Of a stretch of 64,000 nucleotides of DNA, positions 39,119 to 47,338 are shown in pieces (position 1 is the stretch's first letter; each line of letters starts with the position of its first letter). The position numbers were made by a program, and so were the translations under genes. The stretch spans positions 1-64,000 of the forward strand of contig JAJFVF010000012.1 in the NCBI GenBank assembly GCA_021371935.1, read 5' to 3'. The notes under the pieces were generated by a model, which was not told where the DNA came from, did no database searches, and saw only the letters and a program-made list of their open reading frames with translations. The stretch is from a bacterium. Its GTDB lineage: Bacteria; Armatimonadota; UBA5829.

Positions 39119-40318
39119 TTACCCTGAATGAACATGTTTTGACCGATATTCACTCGGCGAGGTGCACTCGATTGCCCGAAAAACCCTTCCGAAGTGCTGC
39201 ACGCTTCCGAAACCGACCCGGAACGCTATATCGGTGATGGAGAGGTTATTATCCAGCAGCAGACGCTTTGCTTCATCTATCCGAAGCCGGTTTATATGCT
39301 CGACCACTCCGGCTCCCATGGCTTTCTTAAATGCACGGCTCAGGTATGAGGCGTTCACTCCCAACTTGCGCGCCAGGTAGTGCAGGCTAAGCTCAGGATC
39401 GTACAAATTATCCTTTATGAGCGAGTCCGCAATGCAAGAGAGCTGATTTACTGATGAATGAAACCTTGCATGCACCTTTGCAGTAAAGCCGGCGGCAGCC
39501 TCTTCGAGCAGTTCTTTCAGGCGAGAGTAGTCGTATGTCGTCGAGATTTCGCTCAGGCAGCGCTCAGAATCACGGGCGACCTCGGTCGATTCAACACCGA
39601 CCTCAATTGCCCCCTGCGCCATCAATATGACCATACTCTGCAGGATCGGGCGGAGGTAAATCAGACCCAAATAGCTTGACGTAAAGAGTGTGTGCGATAC
39701 GTCGTACATCACATTACCGACCTGTGACTTATCGCCGCTGCGCACGAGACGGTATAGACTATTGCCCAGGCGCCAGTATGTCGCCAGGAACGGAGATGGA
39801 GACATTGTCTTTTCATCGTATACAAACACTTGGTTGCTGCCCAAACGCACTTTGCTGCGCTGGGCTACAACCGCAAGCTGCGACGCCAACCGCCAAGCCT
39901 GCATCGACTCATCAGCCAAAAATGCAAGACCTATGGTCACAGACAGTGATGCAGACTCGTTGATTTGCTTATGCAGCGACTTTATGTGCTCGATCAGTTC
40001 CGGCTGTGACATACCGCCCAGCATCCCGCACCAATAGAGAGAGTTGGCATGGGCGAAACCGAGCAGTATGCGCTGTGACGGCTGCAGACGTGAGGATATC
40101 ACGTCTTTGACTGCTTCCAGAGCGCTGCGCCGTTCATCAGGCGAAAGGGTGTGGTAGTCATCCAGACACAGGCAGATGACATAATCGGGAAACCTGCCGC
40201 CGAGAGCTTCTTTATGGACGCCGGACACCGTGAGCGTTGGGTCATAGGTGTCATCAGACGACAGTTCGGGATAGACCATATGGTTCCAAAACACGCCATT
40301 CCATAAAGACACGTCCAT
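39119..40318 (-). CDS. AraC family transcriptional regulator
   Basis: 399 residues. The C-terminal ~100 residues form the double helix-turn-helix of AraC proteins: LARKLGVNASYLSRAFKKA and ITDIAFRVGFGSVQHFGRVFRA, ending SPSEYRSKH. The long N-terminal sensor part is not a cupin; it has a degenerate, cyclase-like pattern seen in YesN-type regulators. It lies upstream of the two QueG-like genes on the same strand and probably controls them. gggggg precedes the ATG. Confidence 0.85.
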   Translation of the reverse strand: MDVSLWNGVFWNHMVYPELSSDDTYDPTLTVSGVHKEALGGRFPDYVICLCLDDYHTLSPDERRSALEAVKDVISSRLQPSQRILLGFAHANSLYWCGMLGGMSQPELIEHIKSLHKQINESASLSVTIGLAFLADESMQAWRLASQLAVVAQRSKVRLGSNQVFVYDEKTMSPSPFLATYWRLGNSLYRLVRSGDKSQVGNVMYDVSHTLFTSSYLGLIYLRPILQSMVILMAQGAIEVGVESTEVARDSERCLSEISTTYDYSRLKELLEEAAAGFTAKVHARFHSSVNQLSCIADSLIKDNLYDPELSLHYLARKLGVNASYLSRAFKKAMGAGVVEHINRLRIDEAKRLLLDNNLSITDIAFRVGFGSVQHFGRVFRAIECTSPSEYRSKHVHSG

Positions 40319-40366
40319 TGACCCCCCTAGATTTTCCTTCTACTTAGGCTAGGCCATTACCTCTAA

Positions 40367-40438
40367 CCCGGATTATGCACTTTCCGCATAATCCGGGTCT
40401 CCGAGAGCATTATTCACGTTCATCGTGAATAATGCGGG
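40367..40438 (+). mobile_element. Double-hairpin MITE-like element, copy A3
   Basis: 72 bp, two hairpins and the tctccgagag linker, between the AraC regulator and the Lon-like gene. Flanked by CTAA (40363-40366) and, after one extra T, CTAG (40440-40443). Confidence 0.9.
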
Positions 40439-40520
40439 TCTAGCTCATGCTTGTTTTCAGGCCGAATGCGCTTGGGTAAACATCCTTTAGTCACTTCAGA
40501 CATCATAGCGGAGGTAAAAA

Positions 40521-42992
40521 ATGGCCGAAATCAAAGAGCTGGCCGCAGACGAGTTGACTCATACTTGCAACCCTGATGATCTCGGGTTTGAAAGCACCGC
40601 AGATATCTCGCCGATCGAAGGAACCGTGGGGCAGGAACGCGCGGTGAGCGCGGTAGACTTCGGACTCGGAATACGCACGCACGGATTTAATATATATGTC
40701 GCCGGTAAGCCGGGCACGGGCAGAAACTCCAGTGTGCTTTCGCATGTAAATGCAAAAGCCAAAAATGAGCCCTCTCCTAAAGACTGGTGTTATGTCAACA
40801 ATTTTGCTGACCCGTATCATCCCAAAGCGATTGGAGTAGCGTCAGGCAAAGGCACTGAGCTTGCGGAGGACATGGATGAGTTCATTAGAGTTGCTCGTGA
40901 AGAGTTGCCGCGCGCATTTGAAAGTGAAAACTATGGCAAGCGCAAGAGCGAGATAATGGACGATATTCAACACAGGCGCGAAGCTCTGTTGGCCGATTTA
41001 CAAAAAGAAGCAGCCGACCTGGGATTCAACATAGAGGCAACCCCTGTCGGAATAGCGTCTGTCCCGCTCACAGCCGAAGGCCGGGCATATAACCGAGATG
41101 AGTATGATGCCCTGCCGGATGAGAAAAAGCAGGAAATCAAACAGCGCGGACAAAAGCTGCAGGAGAGCACAAACCAGTTCGTCTCACGCTCGCGGGGATT
41201 GGAAAAAGAAGCTCAGGACAAAGTCCGTGATCTGGACCGTGAGATAGCACTTTTTGCGGTGGGTCATCTCCTCGAAGACCTCCGCGCTAAATATCAGATG
41301 TGCAATGGTTTCGGTGACTGCAAGGCCATTTTGGATTATCTTAATGAGGTCGAAAATGATATAGTCGAGCATCTGGATGACTTTAGATCGCAGGAGAAGA
41401 AAACACAGCCGGGTATGCCGCCTGCTTTCGAAGAATTGGCAGAGTCCACATATGACCGATATAAGGTCAATGTCTTCCTTACGCAAAAAGATCACGACGG
41501 CGCGCCTGTGATACGTGAAAATAACCCGACGTATAATAATCTGCTCGGCAAGATAGAATATAAATCGCGGTTCGGGTTCGTCAGCACCGATCACAATATG
41601 ATTAAGTCGGGAGCAGTGCACAAGGCAAACGGCGGGTATTTGATCGTGCAGGCTCTGGACGTGCTGTTGAACCCGTTCTCATGGGACGGCCTCAAGCGCG
41701 TAATGCGGGCAAAAGAAGCCGCACCCGAGAACCTGATCGACCAATACGGGCTGATGTCAGTCGCAACGATCAAGCCGGAACCGATACCGCTGGATGTCAA
41801 AGTAGTAATGGTCGGCAGCCCATACATATATTACCTGCTCTATTACCTTGATGATGAATTTCGCAAGTTTTTTAAGGTCAAAGCGGACTTCGATATAGAG
41901 ATGGCGCGCAGCGATAAGCATGTGGCGCAGTACGCCGCGTTTGTCGCCGACTGCTGCAAAAACCTTGAGCTCAAACCTTTCCACAAGAGTGCCGTGGCCA
42001 AGATAGTTGACTACGGCTCGCGCGTTATTGAAGACAAGGGTCGGCTCTCCACCCGGTTTATAGACATATCAGACCTGGCAAGCGAGGCTTCATATTGGGC
42101 AGAGGGCAGCGATATCGTGATGGCCGAGCATGTCGATAAAGCTCTGGAACAGAAAGAATACCGCTCAAGGATGATAGAGGACAAAGTCCAGAGCCTGATC
42201 GACGAAGGCGTAATTATGATCGACGCCGATGAATCCAAAATCGGACAGATCAACGGCCTCTCTATATATGACTTGGGCGATTTTTCGTTTGGAAGGCCTT
42301 CGAGAATCACAGCAAGGGTAGCGGCTGGGCGCGGCAAGATAGTGGATGTGCAGCGTGAAAGCGAGATGGGTGGACCGATCCACAGCAAGGGTGTAATGAT
42401 CCTCACCGGCTACCTGGAAGGCATGTATGCGATGGACAAGCCAATTGCAGCATTTGCTACCATTGCATTTGAGCAGCTCTATGACGAGGTCGAGGGCGAC
42501 TCTGCTTCATGCGCCGAGCTTTATGTGCTACTATCAGCCATAGCCGACATCCCGATCAAGCAGGGCATCGCCGTCACGGGTTCCATGAACCAGCACGGAC
42601 AGGTCCAGCCTATAGGTGGAGTAAACCGCAAGATCGAGGGGTTTTATGCTGTCTGCAAGTCCAAGGGACTCACCAGCGATCAGGGTGTAATGATCCCGGC
42701 CTCCAATATCCGGCACCTGATGCTCAAGCCTGAGATAGTTGAAGCGGTGCATGAGGGTAAATTCCATATTTGGCCGGTGGAGACAGTGGATCAGGGGATC
42801 GAAATAATCACAGGAATTCCGGCTGGGGAAAAGGCTGCCGATGGCACATATCCTGAAGGAAGCGTTCATTTCCTGGTCAATAAGAGGTTGATGGAACTCG
42901 CCCAGACAGTCAAAGAGTTCGCCGCGCCACAAACTGCCACCCCCACAGAAGAAAAAGAGCCCGCGGCAAGCATGGAACAATTTGAGATCTAG
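40521..42992 (+). CDS. Lon-like ATP-dependent protease (AAA_32/S16 family)
   Basis: 823 residues. An atypical Lon lacking the N-terminal LAN domain. The Walker A-like motif GKPGTGRNS carries Arg where Lys is usual, as in many of these proteins. Long helical segments follow (about 110-290). The C-terminal S16 protease has the dyad Ser663 (GDSASCAE) and Lys704 (GGVNRKIEG). It probably degrades damaged or regulatory proteins in the cytosol. cggaggt precedes the ATG. Confidence 0.9.
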   Translation: MAEIKELAADELTHTCNPDDLGFESTADISPIEGTVGQERAVSAVDFGLGIRTHGFNIYVAGKPGTGRNSSVLSHVNAKAKNEPSPKDWCYVNNFADPYHPKAIGVASGKGTELAEDMDEFIRVAREELPRAFESENYGKRKSEIMDDIQHRREALLADLQKEAADLGFNIEATPVGIASVPLTAEGRAYNRDEYDALPDEKKQEIKQRGQKLQESTNQFVSRSRGLEKEAQDKVRDLDREIALFAVGHLLEDLRAKYQMCNGFGDCKAILDYLNEVENDIVEHLDDFRSQEKKTQPGMPPAFEELAESTYDRYKVNVFLTQKDHDGAPVIRENNPTYNNLLGKIEYKSRFGFVSTDHNMIKSGAVHKANGGYLIVQALDVLLNPFSWDGLKRVMRAKEAAPENLIDQYGLMSVATIKPEPIPLDVKVVMVGSPYIYYLLYYLDDEFRKFFKVKADFDIEMARSDKHVAQYAAFVADCCKNLELKPFHKSAVAKIVDYGSRVIEDKGRLSTRFIDISDLASEASYWAEGSDIVMAEHVDKALEQKEYRSRMIEDKVQSLIDEGVIMIDADESKIGQINGLSIYDLGDFSFGRPSRITARVAAGRGKIVDVQRESEMGGPIHSKGVMILTGYLEGMYAMDKPIAAFATIAFEQLYDEVEGDSASCAELYVLLSAIADIPIKQGIAVTGSMNQHGQVQPIGGVNRKIEGFYAVCKSKGLTSDQGVMIPASNIRHLMLKPEIVEAVHEGKFHIWPVETVDQGIEIITGIPAGEKAADGTYPEGSVHFLVNKRLMELAQTVKEFAAPQTATPTEEKEPAASMEQFEI

Positions 42993-43067
42993 ATTATTTT
43001 GGGCGTAAGACATTCGAGAGTGCTGGATGATGATGAGCCGGAGGTGACTTCCGGCCTTAACAATTCC

Positions 43068-43243
43068 ACTAAGCAATTTACGCTATGTAAATTGCACGTC
43101 TCGGTCTGAATTCCGTATTCAGAACACATATCTCTAGCTCGTATTATTCACGAGGAACGTGAATAATACTCTCAGAGACCCGGATTATGCGGCAAGCGCA
43201 TAATCCGGGCTAATACAAGTTCAAGGCCGTAATTTACTTGACA
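43068..43243 (+). mobile_element. MITE-like repeat, copy B2, split by copy A4
   Basis: Left part 43068-43137 and right part from 43210 match B3 at 60.8 kb: hairpin gcaatttac / gtaaattgc, then gcacgtctcgg and the tail atacaagttcaaggccgt. Element A4 sits between cacatatctct and atacaag, where B3 continues directly. B2 therefore predates A4. Confidence 0.82.
43138..43209 (-). mobile_element. Double-hairpin MITE-like element, copy A4, nested in B2
   Basis: 72 bp in reverse orientation: the cattattcacg-type hairpin first, then the linker ctctcagaga, then the cccggattatgc-type hairpin. Flanked by CTAG (43134-43137) and CTAA (43210-43213). Confidence 0.9.
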
Positions 43244-43287
43244 CAATGACGCGATACTCTTTTTACCGGTTTGTAATTATTATGGAA

Positions 43288-43314
43288 GTGTGGCGGCTCC
43301 CAAAGCCGCCACAC
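43288..43314. terminator. Hairpin terminator between Lon-like and tautomerase genes
   Basis: An 11-bp perfect stem (gtgtggcggct / agccgccacac) between the end of the Lon-like transcript and the convergent tautomerase gene. No clean T tract follows, so efficiency is uncertain. Confidence 0.55.
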
Positions 43315-43326
43315 ACAACCTCATCA

Positions 43327-43509
43327 CTATTTATCAGCCAGAAGAACTCCGCCTACACCGATATTTTCTCGATCATACTCGCGGATAAGCACAACAAATG
43401 CCTCTTTGCGGATGCCGGTCACCTTGGAGGCTGTCTCTGTGAACTCCTGCGCAAGTTGAGCCTTTTGCTCTTTTGTTAATGTCTTTCCATTGAATGTGAT
43501 TACGGGCAT
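43327..43509 (-). CDS. 4-oxalocrotonate tautomerase family protein
   Basis: 60 residues, the normal size. The initiator Met is followed by Pro (MPVITFNGKTLT), the catalytic base of the family after Met removal; KEQKAQLAQEFTETASKVTG and the VLIREYDRENIGVGG end complete the small beta-alpha-beta fold. The real substrate is unknown; homologues are promiscuous tautomerases or dehalogenases. gagaggt lies 9 bp before the ATG. Confidence 0.88.
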   Translation of the reverse strand: MPVITFNGKTLTKEQKAQLAQEFTETASKVTGIRKEAFVVLIREYDRENIGVGGVLLADK

Positions 43510-43603
43510 TTTTGTCTACCTCTCTATGGATCTATTGCTCAAATCATTATATCACCTAATACGGCTTGACATTATGCTCGACGCAGGGCTAGACTACCTG
43601 TAA

Positions 43604-44407
43604 ATGAACAGTATATCAGGACAAAAAGACCCCCTCATAAAACTGCTGCGTGAGCTTGTCGGAGAGGATGGGCGCAGGCGAAACAGTCTCTTTTTTGCGG
43701 AGGGGGAGGAACTGGTCAAACGCGCATTTGACTATGGCGGCCGGGTCGAATCGGTAATATTCACTGATAAGTATTCGGCTGCACAGGAATCACAAGCCCT
43801 GATCGAAAGAGCTGCATCCGCCGGTGTGGATGCATATCAGTGCACTGAGGGATTGCTGGCAAAAATTCTCGACGCCAAACCTACACCAGAGTGCCTGGCA
43901 ATTGTTGAGAGAAGGGTGGTCGGGCTGGAGAATGTTTTTTCCGCTGAGTGCCCCCTGGTCCAAATGGTCGAGAGCTGCGAGAACGCAGATAATCTCGGTA
44001 TGCTGCTTCGCTCGACGGATGCCGCAGGAATTGACGGAGTCGTCCTTGCAGCTAATACTACCGACCCGTTCAGCCGTCGTGTTGTCCGCGGCTCAAGAGG
44101 GGCGGTCTTCACTGTGCCGATTTGCATCCATCAAAATTCGGCAAAAATTATCGAGTGCGCCCATGCGAGAGGACTGCAGGTGATCGGGACATCGGCAAAT
44201 GTCGACATGCCATACACCTCAGTCGACTTTACAAAACCCACGATGATTGTGGTCGGCAATGAGCATACCGGCATATCGGATACAGTGCGCCGGGTGGCTG
44301 ATATGGTGGTGAGAATTCCTATGGTTGGCAAGATAAATTCGCTCAATATCGCAGTGGCAGCAAGTGTTGTGATGTACGAGGCAGTGAGACAGAGATGTAG
44401 ACCATGA
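43604..44407 (+). CDS. SpoU/TrmH family RNA 2'-O-ribose methyltransferase
   Basis: 267 residues. The N-terminal substrate-binding part (LFFAEGEELVKRAFD, SVIFTDKY) is of the YsgA/TrmH-B type. The knotted SPOUT domain has ENADNLGMLLRSTDAAG (motif 1), VVGNEHTGIS (motif 2) and IPMVGKINSLNIAVAASVV (motif 3). It methylates a ribose in rRNA or tRNA; the exact site cannot be read from sequence. Confidence 0.9.
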   Translation: MNSISGQKDPLIKLLRELVGEDGRRRNSLFFAEGEELVKRAFDYGGRVESVIFTDKYSAAQESQALIERAASAGVDAYQCTEGLLAKILDAKPTPECLAIVERRVVGLENVFSAECPLVQMVESCENADNLGMLLRSTDAAGIDGVVLAANTTDPFSRRVVRGSRGAVFTVPICIHQNSAKIIECAHARGLQVIGTSANVDMPYTSVDFTKPTMIVVGNEHTGISDTVRRVADMVVRIPMVGKINSLNIAVAASVVMYEAVRQRCRP

Positions 44408-44442
44408 ACCATTCAGGGTCGCCGATATTCGCATTTGGGAAC

Positions 44443-44471
44443 TTGACTTTGCGCACATAACGTAGTATCAT
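44443..44471 (+). promoter_or_regulatory. Promoter of carD
   Basis: TTGACT (44443-44448) and TATCAT (44466-44471), 17 bp apart. Each differs from consensus at one base. It leaves a structured leader of about 120 nt before the carD ATG. Confidence 0.65.
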
Positions 44472-44503
44472 ATGCATATAATATTTTCATTACTCCACCA
44501 TTA

Positions 44504-44597
44504 GTCCGCGCCGAAATACTTCTCGGACGGGTTTTGTGCCTCGGGCTCCCAGCCCGGAAATCCCGGCGCGACTTGACGAAAGGAAACTGTTTTCCTA
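44504..44597 (+). promoter_or_regulatory. Structured 5' leader of carD
   Basis: Stems that can be drawn: an outer cgcgccg (44507-44513) with cggcgcg (44564-44570), an inner cgggct / agcccg, and a competing gtccg (44504-44508) with cggac (44524-44528) that would break the outer stem. A small ggaaa / tttcc hairpin lies just before the ATG at the ribosome binding site. I do not recognise a known riboswitch. Confidence 0.4.
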
Positions 44598-45071
44598 ATG
44601 GATGTCGGTGATACAGTCTTGCACCCTAGATATGGCGTGGGAATAATTGATGCCATCGAACGTCGTGAACAGGACGGCCAGTCCCGCGAATACTACGTTA
44701 TCCCCAAGCCATCTATTTGCTCAACAATCTTCGTCCCTGTCGATTCTGCTGATGAACTTGGACTTCGTCCCGTGTCAACACCGGATAAAATCCAAGAAGC
44801 ACTTCACATTCTGGCCGGTGATGAAGATGTGCCAAAAGATGATGGCCTGCGAAACCTTACCTGGGGTGATCCAATCGCTCTTGCAGGCGCTATACGCCGC
44901 GGAGTGACAGAGCCGAAATCTCGCTATCCAAAAGTTAGTGAACAGCATCAGCTCAAAAGAGCAAAAAAACTGCTTGCAGAAGAGGTGTCGGCTGTCCTTG
45001 GAATAACGGAAGAGAGTGTGATCGCTATAATGGACGATCATTCCGAGCATACAGTGAGCGTTGCCCGTTAA
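44598..45071 (+). CDS. CarD family transcriptional regulator
   Basis: 157 residues. Begins with VGDTVLHPRYGVGIIDAIE, the Tudor-like RNA-polymerase-interacting domain shared by CarD and TRCF; the helical C-terminal domain (KRAKKLLAEEVSAVLGITEE) binds DNA near the promoter's -10 upstream edge. CarD stabilises open promoter complexes at rRNA and other promoters. Its own promoter and an unusual leader are described separately. Confidence 0.92.
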   Translation: MDVGDTVLHPRYGVGIIDAIERREQDGQSREYYVIPKPSICSTIFVPVDSADELGLRPVSTPDKIQEALHILAGDEDVPKDDGLRNLTWGDPIALAGAIRRGVTEPKSRYPKVSEQHQLKRAKKLLAEEVSAVLGITEESVIAIMDDHSEHTVSVAR

Positions 45072-45141
45072 TCTCCTGTGTTTTGTAGGCCTGCCAGTGC
45101 CATTCAGACGGCTCTGATGAGTGTTTACGCCAAGATCAAGC

Positions 45142-46119
45142 TCAGCTTAGCATCTCTACAAAACTTTCTATCCTGACCTTTGTGCGCGCGTCCAGCTTTG
45201 TCGGAGCATCACCCTCGATCGTCAATATCGGAATGTCTATCCGACTGCGTATAATCAAGTCCTGAATCTGCCTGAAACAAAAACTCTGAGTGTAATGGAT
45301 CAGACCTTCCAGACCACGTCTTTCCATTTCACGGCTGATATCCTCTATTCTGCCGAATACGTCATATGGATAGGTGTAGGCGGCATACTGCTCTATCAGA
45401 TCGGCCGTCTCATACGGCATGGCGAACTGACGAACGACCTCATTAAACACTACCCTCGCCCCAAGGCTCTCGATATATTCATAGAAGTCAGTGAAGATGG
45501 GCGGGATGCCCACAAAACCTAGCTTTAGTTGTGAGTTGTGAGTCGTGGATTGTAAATCGGCTTCAGCCAGGCGTTTGTCGATATCCGACTCAAATGCGTC
45601 GGGATCGCCCATAAAATCGCTGCAGTTGACCTGATAATAATGGTTTTCAAATGAAGATATGGCATCTGTGCGCCAGGTCAACTCGTCGAGTCTGGATACT
45701 TTTCGTCTGATCCTGTCGAGCCGCGCTTTCCACTCATGTGCGGCATCCCATGTGGTTCCCAGACGGTCGATCAGCTTGTCTATCGCCATTCGCAGCAGCA
45801 CGCGGTCGCGTCCATATGGATATGCAAACGGGATAATCTCGATACCCGCTATCTCCAGGGTCTCGACCATAGCCTGAGTCTGTGAGCAGTCGCCCTCTAC
45901 AACCGCTATCAGCGCATCGATATCTGCTCTCTTTGCCGCAGAGTAGATGCCCTTGATCCATCCGCATGCATTCCGGGGATAGCCGTCATACTCAGCCTCC
46001 GCAACCATGGCGGGAGCCTGCTCTGAGGTTATGAAAATATTGTTGAGGTCCACAGGCACGCAGCCTGCAGCATAAACGACCTCGACGGGTATGGTGGATG
46101 TAATTCCTATTTTCTTCAT
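45142..46119 (-). CDS. 2-hydroxyacyl-CoA dehydratase-like (HgdB/BcrC type) protein
   Basis: 325 residues. Resembles the D-subunits of 2-hydroxyacyl-CoA dehydratases: ITSTIPVEVVYAAGCVPVDLNN, CGWIKGIYSAA, VVEGDCSQTQAM and HYTQSFCFRQIQD, where Cys residues bind a [4Fe-4S] cluster. No second subunit and no ATP-dependent activator gene is nearby, so classical dehydration is doubtful. Positions 45529-45556, inside the gene, are a heptamer-like repeat encoding STTHNSQL. ATG overlaps the queE stop by the ATGA motif, so it belongs to the queDE operon. Confidence 0.78.
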   Translation of the reverse strand: MKKIGITSTIPVEVVYAAGCVPVDLNNIFITSEQAPAMVAEAEYDGYPRNACGWIKGIYSAAKRADIDALIAVVEGDCSQTQAMVETLEIAGIEIIPFAYPYGRDRVLLRMAIDKLIDRLGTTWDAAHEWKARLDRIRRKVSRLDELTWRTDAISSFENHYYQVNCSDFMGDPDAFESDIDKRLAEADLQSTTHNSQLKLGFVGIPPIFTDFYEYIESLGARVVFNEVVRQFAMPYETADLIEQYAAYTYPYDVFGRIEDISREMERRGLEGLIHYTQSFCFRQIQDLIIRSRIDIPILTIEGDAPTKLDARTKVRIESFVEMLS

Positions 46120-46853
46120 GGCAAATTGAGTATCTTGTGGCACTGCGGTATCACTCGGACATCCGCAAGCCGATCCATGGCTGTCTCCTGCATATGGATC
46201 AGTGATGAGGCATCGAAGCGCACGCCGCTGATCGGCTGGATCACAAGAGGAATCTCACGGTCGATTGATGCTATCAACGCCGCACATCTGATAACCTCGT
46301 CATCCGGCGTGACGGGCGCTACTACCGACTTCACAAACACTTGCTTTTGAGCGGCGATCTTTAAAAACTTCTCATGCAGATCCCACAGTTCCGACATTCC
46401 GCATGCACTCGGCAGTTTTATGTCCATCGCAATAATATCCGTGTGTTGCACAACACGAGCCAGAGCGTCCGGCAGAATCCCATTGGTCTCAAGATATGTA
46501 GTAATCCCGGCGCCGCTTAGCCCCGGCATCAAATGTGAGAGAAAATCCACTTGAACAAGGGGCTCTCCGCCCGTAAGCGCCGCGACTTTCGACCCGAGCC
46601 GACGGCATGCCTTGATTGCTGTTTCGGCGTCGATAGGATTAGGCAATTCATCGAATTTTTGACCACCTGCCCCAAGTTCGACTCTTGCCAGCGCAGGTTT
46701 CGGGTCGCGTGAGCCCATCGTATCGCAATACTTGCATGACAAATTGCATCCGGCAAGCCTGACAAATGTCTGTCTCTGGCCGCAGTAGATGCCCTCACCC
46801 TGGATAGAGGTAAATATCTCGCACAACCAGCCGGGCTGATTCACATCGGTCAA
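46116..46853 (-). CDS. queE: 7-carboxy-7-deazaguanine synthase (radical SAM)
   Basis: 245 residues from the TTG at 46853, 6 bp after gggagga. The frame continues upstream into queD but that is not coding. A radical SAM enzyme for 7-deazaguanine (queuosine) synthesis: IFTSIQGEGIYCGQRQTFVRLAGCNLSCKYCDT with the CxxxCxxC cluster motif, TGGEPLVQ, ETNGILPD and MDIKLPS. It overlaps the next gene by 4 bp and follows queD by 2 bp. Confidence 0.93.
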   Translation of the reverse strand: MTDVNQPGWLCEIFTSIQGEGIYCGQRQTFVRLAGCNLSCKYCDTMGSRDPKPALARVELGAGGQKFDELPNPIDAETAIKACRRLGSKVAALTGGEPLVQVDFLSHLMPGLSGAGITTYLETNGILPDALARVVQHTDIIAMDIKLPSACGMSELWDLHEKFLKIAAQKQVFVKSVVAPVTPDDEVIRCAALIASIDREIPLVIQPISGVRFDASSLIHMQETAMDRLADVRVIPQCHKILNLP

Positions 46854-46855
46854 TG

Positions 46856-47218
46856 TCAATCCTCCCGATAATATGTTGCGCAGGAAGATGGAGTCTCCCA
46901 AACACTTACGCTCTGTACGGAATCGGCTTCGGCATTTACGCGGTCGTATATAAACCGAGCTATGTTTTCTGCTGTAGGATTTTGATCCGAAAACTCCGGC
47001 AATTCGTTTATATAATGGTGGTCCATGTAATCTAGAGCAGCTTTGAGTATCTGCTTGGCTCTGCGAAAGTCTATGGCCATGCCCAGAGAGTCCAGGTCTT
47101 TTACACGAAAACACACCTGCACCCTGTATGTATGGCCGTGGAGCCTGCTGCAGTTGCCCTGGTAGTCGGGAATGCGATGAGCTGCGTCGAAACTATCTTC
47201 TATGGTAATCTCATACAT
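46856..47218 (-). CDS. queD: 6-carboxytetrahydropterin synthase
   Basis: 120 residues. Zinc-dependent first committed step of queuosine synthesis. FDAAHRIPDY, the zinc-binding CSRLHGHTYRV and the MDHHYINEL segment with further His ligands, and WETPSSCATY, are the QueD pattern. First gene of the queD-queE-HgdB-like operon. Confidence 0.94.
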   Translation of the reverse strand: MYEITIEDSFDAAHRIPDYQGNCSRLHGHTYRVQVCFRVKDLDSLGMAIDFRRAKQILKAALDYMDHHYINELPEFSDQNPTAENIARFIYDRVNAEADSVQSVSVWETPSSCATYYRED

Positions 47219-47286
47219 GTAATTGGCGCTCCTTGAACATAAGAGATTATATCATAGATATGATTTAGGAGTTGTGGGTTATTGAT

Positions 47287-47316
47287 TTGACACCTGAATG
47301 CGTGCGAACCTATAAT
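47287..47316 (+). promoter_or_regulatory. Consensus promoter of the cell-wall operon
   Basis: TTGACA (47287-47292) and TATAAT (47311-47316), both perfect, 18 bp apart, 23 bp before the PBP1A start. It points away from the divergent queD operon. Confidence 0.8.
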
Positions 47317-47338
47317 TTAGTGCGAATCGGGAGTAAAG

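Noticed and set aside
46854-47114. N-terminal extension of QueE
   Set aside because: It is an out-of-frame reading of queD; the real start is the TTG at 46853 after gggagga.
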